NCBI GenBank assembly: GCA_036172665.1
Contig: CM069873.1
Span: forward strand, 35,144,001-35,208,000
DNA length: 64,000 bases
Reading direction: 5' to 3'
Source of the DNA: Prosopocoilus inquinatus
Taxonomy: Eukaryota > Arthropoda > Insecta > Coleoptera > Lucanidae
In this document: positions 52,301-62,583 of the stretch, in pieces
Layout of the letters: each line of letters opens with the position of its first letter
How positions within the stretch are numbered: position 1 is the stretch's first letter
Position numbers and translations under genes: made by a program
The notes under the pieces: generated by a model
Database searches by the model: none
Told to the model about the DNA's origin: nothing
The model's input: the letters and a program-made list of their open reading frames with translations, nothing else

Positions 52301-52640
52301 CGAAGTTTTTGGACGCAGCAGGAGCTGGAAATAGTTTTAAACGAAACAACACGTATTAGCGTTGTTCCTGTGATGTATCTAATCGCTCCTTACTTAGCTA
52401 CTATGTTATTTGACGTTTCGATGGACTCCAGTAACTCTAATGTGAGATACGAAATTTTCGGACGCAGCAGAAGCTGGAAATAGTCATAAATGAAACAACA
52501 CGCATTAGCGTTGTTCCTGTGATGTATCTAATGGATCCTTACTCATCTATCATGTTATCTGACGTTTGGATGGACTCCAGTAACTCTGATGTGAGATACA
52601 ATGTTTTCGGACGCAGCAGAAGCTGGAAATAGTTTTGAAC
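49365..52640. repeat. Nested 23-mer block a' lacking its first AA unit (3,276 bp)
   Basis: This is block a of super-repeat copy 2, starting at AB because the preceding W joins directly to AB. Twenty-two units give 3,278 + 2 - 4 = 3,276 bp. Its length equals that of the 22-mers at 6.4 and 31.7 kb by coincidence of unit number; the monomer order differs. It ends with TAGTCATAAATG and the Z/D join, as in block a. Confidence 0.85.
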
Positions 52641-55600
52641 GAAACAACACGTATTAGCGTTGTTCCTGTGATGTATCTAATCGATCCTTACTCATCTATC
52701 ATGTTATTTGACGTTTGGATGGACTCCAGTAACTCTGATGTGAGATACAATGTTCTCGGACGCAGCAGAAGCTGGAAATAGTTTTGAACGAAACAACACG
52801 TATTAGCGTTGTTCCTGTGATGTATCTAATCGATCCTTACTCATCTATCATGTTATTTGACGTTTGGATGGACTCCAGTAACTCTGATGTGAGATACAAA
52901 GTATTCGGACGCAGCAGAAGCTGGAAATAGTTTTGAACGAAACAACACGTATTAGCGTTGTTCCTGTGATGTATCTAATCGATCCTTACTCATCTATCAT
53001 GTTATTTGGCGTTTCGATGGACTCCAGTAACTCTGATGTGAGATACAAAGTTTTCGGACGCAGCAGAAGCTGGAAATAGTTTTGAACGAAACAACACGTA
53101 TTAGCGTTGTTCCTGTGATGTATCTAATCGATCCTTACTTAGCTACTATGTTATTTGACGTTTCGATGGACTCCAATAACTCTGATGTGAGATACAAAGT
53201 TTTCGGACGCAGCAGAAGCTGGAAATAGTTTTAAACGAAACAACACGCATTAGCGTTGTTCCTGTGATGTATCTAATCGATCCTTACTCATCTATCATTA
53301 TATTTGACGTTTGGATGCGACTACAGTAACTCTGATGTGAAATACAAAGTTTACGGACGCAGCAGAAGCTGGAAATAGTTTTAAACGAAACAACACGCAT
53401 TACCGTTGTTCCTGTGATGTATCTAATCGATCCTTACTCATCTATCATTATATTTGACGTTTGGATGGACTACAGTAACTCTGATGTGAGATACAAAGTT
53501 CTCGGACGCAGCAGAAGCTGGAAATAGTTTTGAACGAAACAACACGTATTAGCGTTGTTCCTGTGATGTATCTAATCGATCCTTACTTATCTACTATGTT
53601 ATTTGACGTTTCGATGGACTCCAGTAACTCTGATGTGAGATACGAAATTTTCGAACGCAGCAGAATCTGGAAATAGTTTTAAATGAAACAACACGCATTA
53701 GCGTTGTTCCTGTGATGTATCTAATCGATCCTTACTCATCTATCATGTTATTTGACGTTTCGATGGACTCTAGTAACTCTGATGTGAAATACGAAGTTTT
53801 TGGACGCAGCAGGAGCTGGAAATAGTTTTAAACGAAACAACACGTATTAGCGTTGTTCCTGTGATGTATCTAATCGCTCCTTACTTAGCTACTATGTTAT
53901 TTGACGTTTCGATGGACTCCAGTAACTCTAATGTGAGATACGAAATTTTCGGACGCAGCAGAAGCTGGAAATAGTTTTAAACGAAACAACACGTATTATC
54001 GTTGTTCCTGTGATGTATCTAATCGATCCTTACTCATCTATCATGTTATTTGACGTTTGGATGGACTCCAGTAACTGATGTGAGATACAAAGTTCTCGGA
54101 CGCAGCAGAAGCTGGAAATAGTTTTGAACGAAACAACACGTATTAGCGTTGTTCCTGTGATGTATCTAATCGATCCTTACTTATCTATCATGTTATCTGA
54201 CGTTTGGATGGACTCCAGTAACTCTGATGTGAGATACAATGTTTTCGGACGCAGCAGAAGCTGGAGATAGTCTTAAACGAAACAACACGCATTAGCGTTG
54301 TTCCTGTGATGTATCTAATCGATCCTTACTCATCTATCATTATATTTGACGTTTGGATGGACTACAGTAACTCTGATGTGAGATACAAAGTTCTCGGACG
54401 CAGCAGAAGCTGGAAATAGTTTTGAACGAAACAACACGTATTAGCGTTGTTCCTGTGATGTATCTAATCGATCCTTACTTATCTACTATGTTATTTGACG
54501 TTTCGATGGACTCCAGTAACTCTGATGTGAGATACGAAATTTTCGAACGCAGCAGAATCTGGAAATAGTTTTAAATGAAACAACACGCATTAGCGTTGTT
54601 CCTGTGATGTATCTAATCGATCCTTACTCATCTATCATGTTATTTGACGTTTCGATGGACTCTAGTAACTCTGATGTGAGACACGAAGTTTTTGGACGCA
54701 GCAGGAGCTGGAAATAGTTTTAAACGAAACAACACGTATTAGCGTTGTTCCTGTGATGTATCTAATCGCTCCTTACTTAGCTACTATGTTATTTGACGTT
54801 TCGATGGACTCCAGTAACTCTAATGTGAGATACGAAATTTTCGGACGCAGCAGAAGCTGGAAATAGTTTTAAACGAAACAACACGTATTAGCGTTGTTCC
54901 TGTGATGTATCTAATCGATCCTTACTCATCTATCATGTTATTTGACGTTTGGATGGACTCCAGTAACTGATGTGAGATACAAAGTTCTCGGACGCAGCAG
55001 AAGCTGGAAATAGTTTTGAACGAAACAACACGTATTAGCGTTGTTCCTGTGATGTATCTAATCGATCCTTACTTATCTATCATGTTATCTGACGTTTGGA
55101 TGGACTCCAGTAACTCTGATGTGAGATACAATGTTTTCGGACGCAGCAGAAGCTGGAAATAGTTTTGAACGAAACAACACGTATTAGCGTTGTTCCTGTG
55201 ATGTATCTAATCGATCCTTACTCATCTATCATTATATTTGACGTTTGGATGGGACTACAGTAACTCTGATGTGAAATACAAAGTTTACGGACGCAGCAGA
55301 AGCTGGAAATAGTTTTAAACGAAACAACACGCATTACCGTTGTTCCTGTGATGTATCTAATCGATCCTTACTCATCTATCATTATATTTGACGTTTGGAT
55401 GGACTACAGTAACTCTGATGTGAGATACAAAGTTCTCGGACGCAGCAGAAGCTGGAAATAGTTTTGAACGAAACAACACGTATTAGCGTTGTTCCTGTGA
55501 TGTATCTAATCGATCCTTACTTATCTACTATGTTATTTGACGTTTCGATGGACTCCAGTAGCTCTGATGTGAGATACGAAATTTTCGAACGCAGCAGAAT

Positions 55601-56065
55601 CTGGAAATAGTTTTAAATGAAACAACACGCATTAGCGTTGTTCCTGTGATGTATCTAATCGATCCTTACTCATCTATCATGTTATTTGACGTTTCGATGG
55701 ACTCTAGTAACTCTGATGTGAGATACGAAGTTTTTGGACGCAGCAGGAGCTGGAAATAGTTTTAAACGAAACAACACGTATTAGCGTTGTTCCTGTGATG
55801 TATCTAATCGCTCCTTACTTAGCTACTATGTTATTTGACGTTTCGATGGACTCCAGTAACTCTAATGTGAGATACGAAATTTTCGGACGCAGCAGAAGCT
55901 GGAAATAGTCTTAAATGAAACAACACGCATTAGCGTTGTTCCTGTGATGTATCTAATGGATCCTTACTCATCTATCATGTTATCTGACGTTTGGATGGAC
56001 TCCAGTAACTCTGATGTGAGATACAATGTTTTCGGACGCAGCAGAAGCTGGAAATAGTTTTGAAC
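52641..56065. repeat. Nested 23-mer block b' (3,425 bp)
   Basis: This is block b of super-repeat copy 2, at +8,297 from 44,344-47,768, ending with the b-specific TAGTCTTAAATG tag near 55,908. A private substitution GTGAAATACGAAG lies at 53,788. Confidence 0.86.
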
Positions 56066-57959
56066 GAAACAACACGTATTAGCGTTGTTCCTGTGATGTA
56101 TCTAATCGATCCTTACTTATCTATCATGTTATCTGACGTTTGGATGGACTCCAGTAACTCTGATGTGAGATACAATGTTTTCGGACGCAGCAGAAGCTGG
56201 AAATAGTTTTGAACGAAACAACACGTATTAGCGTTGTTCCTGTGATGTATCTAATCGATCCTTACTCATCTATCATTATATTTGACGTTTGGATGGGACT
56301 ACAGTAACTCTGATGTGAAATACAAAGTTTACGGACGCAGCAGAAGCTGGAAATAGTTTTAAACGAAACAACACGCATTACCGTTGTTCCTGTGATGTAT
56401 CTAATCGATCCTTACTCATCTATCATTATATTTGACGTTCGGATGGACTACAGTAACTCTGATGTGAGATACAAAGTTCTCGGACGCAGCAGAAGCTGGA
56501 AATAGTTTTGAACGAAACAACACGTATTAGCGTTGTTCCTGTGATGTATCTAATCGATCCTTACTTATCTACTATGTTATTTGACGTTTCGATGGACTCC
56601 AGTAACTCTGATGTGAGATACGAAATTTTCGAACGCAGCAGAATCTGGAAATAGTTTTAAATGAAACAACACGCATTAGCGTTGTTCCTGTGATGTATCT
56701 AATCGATCCTTACTCATCTATCATGTTATTTGACGTTTCGATGGACTCTAGTAACTCTGAAGTGAGATACGAAGTTTTTGGACGCAGCAGGAGCTGGAAA
56801 TAGTTTTAAACGAAACAACACGTATTAGCGTTGTTCCTGTGATGTATCTAATCGCTCCTTACTTAGCTACTATGTTATTTGACGTTTCGATGGACTCCAG
56901 TAACTCTAATGTGAGATACGAAATTTTCGGACGCAGCAGAAGCTGGAAATAGTTTTAAACGAAACAACACGTATTAGCGTTGTTCCTGTGATGTATCTAA
57001 TCGATCCTTACTCATCTATCATGTTATTTGACGTTATTTCCAGCAGGAGCTGGAAATAGTTTTGAACGAAACAACACGTATTAGCGTTGTTCCTGTGATG
57101 TATCTAATCGATCCTTACTCATCTATCATGTTATTTGACGTTTGGATGGACTCCAGTAACTCTGATGTGAGATACAAAGTATTCGGACGCAGCAGAAGCT
57201 GGAAATAGTTTTAAACGAAACAACACGCATTAGCGTTGTTCCTGTGATGTATCTAATCGATCCTTACTCATCTATCATGTTATTTGACGTTTGGATGGAC
57301 TCCAGTAACTGATGTGAGATACAAAGTTCTCGGACGCAGCAGAAGCTGGAAATAGTTTTGAACGAAACAACACGTATTAGCGTTGTTCCTGTGATGTATC
57401 TAATCGATCCTTACTTATCTATCATGTTATCTGACGTTTGGATGGACTCCAGTAACTCTGATGTGAGATACAATGTTTTCGGACGCAGCAGAAGCTGGAG
57501 ATAGTTTTAAACGAAACAACACGCATTAGCGTTGTTCCTGTGATGTATCTAATCGATCCTTACTCATCTATCATGTTATTTGGAGTTTCGATGGACTCCA
57601 GTAACTCTGATGTGAGATACAAAGTTTTCGGACGCAGCAGAAGCTGGAAATAGTTTTGAACGAAACAACACGTATTAGCGTTGTTCCTGTGATGTATCTA
57701 ATCGATCCTTACTTAGCTACTATGTTATTTGACGTTTCGATGGACTCCAATAACTCTGATGTGAGATACAAAGTTTTCGGACGCAGCAGAAGCTGGAAAT
57801 AGTTTTAAACGAAACAACACGCATTAGCGTTGTTCCTGTGATGTATCTAATCGATCCTTACTCATCTATCATTATATTTGACATTTGGATGGACTACAGT
57901 AACTCTGATGTGAGATACAAAGTTTACGGACGCAGCAGAAGCTGGAAATAGTTTTAATC
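56066..57959. repeat. Tail block c' of the super-repeat, copy 2 (13 monomers)
   Basis: The order is D W'' 38 V A B, truncated unit, AB, C', D, E, F, W, in 1,894 bp (13 x 149 + 1 - 42 - 2). It retains D and E (E with a private TTGGAGTTTCG near 57,580), which are absent from block c. W again has GACATTTGG and TTTTAATCG and is followed by X, so the array continues in normal 39-mer order here. Confidence 0.86.
57035..57058. repeat. Perfect 10-bp-arm inverted repeat at the deletion scar (copy 2)
   Basis: This is an identical copy of the scar at 48,738-48,761, 8,297 bp downstream, inside the truncated unit 56,961-57,067. The arms, loop and flanking bases are the same, which anchors the alignment of the two super-repeat copies. 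Confidence 0.92.
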
Positions 57960-60900
57960 GAAACAACACGCATTAGCGTTGTTCCTGTGATGTATCTAAT
58001 CGATCCTTACTCATCTATCATGTTATTTGGCGTTTCGATGGACTCCAGAAACTTTGATGTGAGATACGAAGTTCTCGGACGCAGCTGAAGCTGGAAAAAG
58101 TTTTAAATGAAACAACAAGTACTAGCGTTGTTCCTGTGATATATCTAATCGATCCTTACTCATCTATCATGTTATTTGACGTTTGGATGGACTCCAGTAA
58201 CTCTGATGTGAGGTACAAAGTTTTCGGACGCAGCAGAAGCTGGAAATGGTTTTAAATGAAACAACACCCATTAGCGTTGTTCCTGTGATGTATCTAATGG
58301 ATCCTTACTCATCTATCATGTTATTTGACGTTTCGATGGACTCTAGTAACTCTGATGTGAGATACGAAGTTTTTGGACGCAGCAGGAGCTGGAAATAGTT
58401 TTAAACGAAACAACACGTATTAGCGTTGTTCCTGTGATGTATCTAATCGATCCTTACTCATCTATCATGTTATTTGACGTTTGGATGGACTCCAGTAACT
58501 CTGATGTGAGATACAATGTTCTCGGACGCAGCAGAAGCTGGAAATAGTTTTGAACGAAACAACACGTATTAGCGTTGTTCCTGTGATGTATCTAATCGAT
58601 CCTTACTCATCTATCATGTTATTTGGCGTTTCGATGGACTCCAGTAACTCTGATGTGAGATACAAAGTTTTCGGACGCAGCAGAAGCTGGAAATAGTTTT
58701 GAACGAAACAACACGTATTAGCGTTGTTCCTGTGATGTATCTAATCGATCCTTACTTAGCTACTATGTTATTTGACGTTTCGATGGACTCCAATAACTCT
58801 GAGGTGAGATACAAAGTTTTCGGACGCAGCAGAAGCTGGAAATAGTTTTAAACGAAACAACACGCATTAGCGTTGTTCCTGTGATGTATCTAATCGATCC
58901 TTACTCATCTATCATTATATTTGACGTTTGGATGGACTACAGTAACTCTGATGTGAGATACAAAGTTCTCGGACGCAGCAGAAGCTGGAAATAGTTTTGA
59001 ACGAAACAACACGTATTAGCGTTGTTCCTGTGATGTATCTAATCGATCCTTACTTATCTACTATGTTATTTGACGTTTCGATGGACTCCAGTAACTCTGA
59101 TGTGAGATACGAAATTTTCGAACGCAGCAGAATCTGGAAATAGTTTTAAATGAAACAACACGCATTAGCGTTGTTCCTGTGATGTATCTAATCGATCCTT
59201 ACTCATCTATCATGTTATTTGACGTTTCGATGGACTCTAGTAACTCTGATGTGAGATACGAAGTTTTTGGACGCAGCAGGAGCTGGAAATAGTTTTAAAC
59301 GAAACAACACGTATTAGCGTTGTTCCTGTGATGTATCTAATCGCTCCTTACTTAGCTACTATGTTATTTGACGTTTCGATGGACTCCAGTAACTCTAATG
59401 TGAGATACGAAATTTTCGGACGCAGCAGAAGCTGGAAATAGTTTTAAACGAAACAACACGTATTAGCGTTGTTCCTGTGATGTATCTAATCGATCCTTAC
59501 TCATCTATCATGTTATTTGACGTTTGGATGGACTCCAGTAACTGATGTGAGATACAAAGTTCTCGGACGCAGCAGAAGCTGGAAATAGTTTTGAACGAAA
59601 CAACACGTATTAGCGTTGTTCCTGTGATGTATCTAATCGATCCTTACTTATCTATCATGTTATCTGACGTTTGGATGGACTCCAGTAACTCTGATGTGAG
59701 GTACAAAGTTTTCGGACGCAGCAGAAGCTGGAAATAGTTTTAAATGAAACAACACCCATTAGCGTTGTTCCTGTGATGTATCTAATGGATCCTTACTCAT
59801 CTATCATGTTATTTGACGTTTCGATGGACTCTAGTAACTCTGATGTGAGATACGAAGTTTTTGGACGCAGCAGGAGCTGGAAATAGTTTTAAACGAAACA
59901 ACACGTATTAGCGTTGTTCCTGTGATGTATCTAATCGATCCTTACTCATCTATCATGTTATTTGACGTTTGGATGGACTCCAGTAACTCTGATGTGAGAT
60001 ACAATGTTCTCGGACGCAGCAGAAGCTGGAAATAGTTTTGAACGAAACAACACGTATTAGCGTTGTTCCTGTGATGTATCTAATCGATCCTTACTCATCT
60101 ATCATGTTATTTGACGTTTGGATGGACTCCAGTAACTCTGATGTGAGATACAAAGTATTCGGACGCAGCAGAAGCTGGAAATAGTTTTAAACGAAACAAC
60201 ACGCATTAGCGTTGTTCCTGTGATGTATCTAATCGATCCTTACTCATCTATCATGTTATTTGGCGTTTCGATGGACTCCAGTAACTCTGATGTGAGATAC
60301 AAAGTTTTCGGACGCAGCAGAAGCTGGAAATAGTTTTGAACGAAACAACACGTATTAGCGTTGTTCCTGTGATGTATCTAATCGATCCTTACTTAGCTAC
60401 TATGTTATTTGACGTTTCGATGGACTCCAATAACTCTGATGTGAGATACAAAGTTTTCGGACGCAGCAGAAGCTGGAAATAGTTTTAAACGAAACAACAC
60501 GCATTAGCGTTGTTCCTGTGATGTATCTAATCGATCCTTACTCATCTATCATTATATTTGACGTTTGGATGGACTACAGTAACTCTGATGTGAGATACAA
60601 AGTTTACGGACGCAGCAGAAGCTGGAAATAGTTTTAATCGAAACAACACGCATTAGCGTTGTCCCTGTGATGTATCTAATCGATCCTTACTCATCTATCA
60701 TGTTATTTGACGTTTCGATGGACTCTAGTAACTCTAGTAACTCTGATGTGAGATACGAAGTTTTTGGACGCAGCTGAAGCTGGAAAAAGTTTTAAATGAA
60801 ACAACACGTACTAGCGTTGTTCCTGTGATATATCTAATCGATCCTTACTCATCTATCATGTTATTTGACGTTTGGATGGACTCCAGTAACTCTGATGTGA

Positions 60901-62583
60901 GGTACAAAGTTTTCGGACGCAGCAGAAGCTGGAAATAGTTTTAATCGAAACAACACGCATTAGCGTTGTCCCTGTGATGTATCTAATCGATCCTTACTCA
61001 TCTATCATGTTATTTGACGTTTCGATGGACTCTAGTAACTCTGATGTGAGATACGAAGTTTTTGGACGCAGCAGAAGCTGGAAATAGTTTTGAACGAAAC
61101 AACACGTATTAGCGTTGTTCCTGTGATGTATCTAATCGATCCTTACTTAGCTACTATGTTATTTGACGTTTCGATGGACTCCAATAACTCTGATGTGAGA
61201 TACAAAGTTTTCGGACGCAGCAGAAGCTGGAAATAGTTTTAAACGAAACAACACGCATTAGCGTTGTTCCTGTGATGTATCTAATCGATCCTTACTCATC
61301 TATCATTATATTTGACGTTTGGATGGACTACAGTAACTCTGATGTGAAATACAAAGTTTACGGACGCAGCAGAAGCTGGAAATAGTTTTAAACGAAACAA
61401 CACGCATTACCGTTGTTCCTGAGATGTATCTAATCGATCCTTACTCATCTATCATTATATTTGACGTTTGGATGGACTACAGTAACTCTGATGTGAGATA
61501 CAAAGTTCTCGGACGCAGCAGAAGCTGGAAATAGTTTTGAACGAAACAACACGTATTAGCGTTGTTCCTGTGATGTATCTAATCGATCCTTACTTATCTA
61601 CTATGTTATTTGACGTTTCGATGGACTCCAGTAACTCTGATGTGAGATACGAAATTTTCGAACGCAGCAGAATCTGGAAATAGTTTTAAATGAAACAACA
61701 CGCATTAGCGTTGTTCCTGTGATGTATCTAATCGATCCTTACTCATCTATCATGTTATTTGACGTTTCGATGGACTCTAGTAACTCTGATGTGAGATACG
61801 AAGTTTTTGGACGCAGCAGGAGCTGGAAATAGTTTTAAACGAAACAACACGTATTAGCGTTGTTCCTGTGATGTATCTAATCGCTCCTTACTTAGCTACT
61901 ATGTTATTTGACGTTTCGATGGACTCCAGTAACTCTAATGTGAGATACGAAATTTTCGGACGCAGCAGAAGCTGGAAATAGTTTTAAACGAAACAACACG
62001 TATTAGCGTTGTTCCTGTGATGTATCTAATCGATCCTTACTCATCTATCATGTTATTTGACGTTTGGATGGACTCCAGTAACTGATGTGAGATACAAAGT
62101 TCTCGGACGCAGCAGAAGCTGGAAATAGTTTTGAACGAAACAACACGTATTAGCGTTGTTCCTGTGATGTATCTAATCGATCCTTACTTATCTATCATGT
62201 TATCTGACGTTTGGATGGACTCCAGTAACTCTGATGTGAGATACAATGTTTTCGGACGCAGCAGAAGCTGGAGATAGTTTTAAACGAAACAACACGCATT
62301 AGCGTTGTTCCTGTGATGTATCTAATCGATCCTTACTCATCTATCATGTTATTTGGCGTTTCGATGGACTCCAGTAACTCTGATGTGAGATACAAAGTTT
62401 TCGGACGCAGCAGAAGCTGGAAATAGTTTTGAACAAAACAACACGTATTAGCGTTGTTCCTGTGATGTATCTAATCGATCCTTACTTAGCTACTATGTTA
62501 TTTGACATTTGGATGGACTACAGTAACTCTGATGTGAGATACAAAGTTTACGGACGCAGCAGAAGCTGGAAATAGTTTTAATC
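57960..62583. repeat. 31-monomer unit, 4,624 bp
   Basis: It starts at X with a distinctive CTGGAAAAAG (58,091), then Y Z AA E F 38' V A B C D/Y Z AA AB E F W, an A-like unit, Y, an A-like unit, F, W-like, 38, V A B C D E and an F/W fusion (62,435). The length is 31 x 149 = 4,619, plus 9 (slippage duplication), minus 4, which is 4,624. The X unit recurs at 62,584, again with CTGGAAAAAG. Z here reads CTCATCTATCATG rather than CTCATATATC, and AA is followed directly by E in both copies. Confidence 0.85.
60723..60740. repeat. 9-bp slippage duplication inside one monomer
   Basis: CTCTAGTAA is present twice in a row (60,723-60,731 and 60,732-60,740), making a 158-bp unit (60,640-60,797). I found it nowhere else in the window. 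The same unit and the one at 60,947 share the rare GTCCCTGTG (60,661 and 60,968), showing a very recent two-unit duplication around it. Confidence 0.93.

Larger units (their letters stand above)
49365..57959. repeat. 58-monomer super-repeat, copy 2 (8,595 bp)
   Basis: It repeats copy 1 at offset 8,297 up to C', then contains D and E (298 bp extra), then F and W at offset 8,595. In about 8.0 kb of shared sequence I noticed only five substitutions by eye (41,188; 41,202; 43,170 in copy 1; 51,539 and 53,788 in copy 2). Shared oddities include TAGTCATAAATG, TAGTCTTAAATG, GAGACACGAAG, CCAGTAGCTC, GACGTTCGG, TGAAGTGAG and the truncated unit with the perfect hairpin. This looks like the youngest large duplication in the window. 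Confidence 0.9.

Noticed and set aside
49365..52640. Treating block a' (3,276 bp) as another copy of the 3,276-bp 22-mer
   Set aside because: The lengths agree because both contain 22 units with two insertions and two C-type deletions, but the monomer order is that of the 23-mer without AA.
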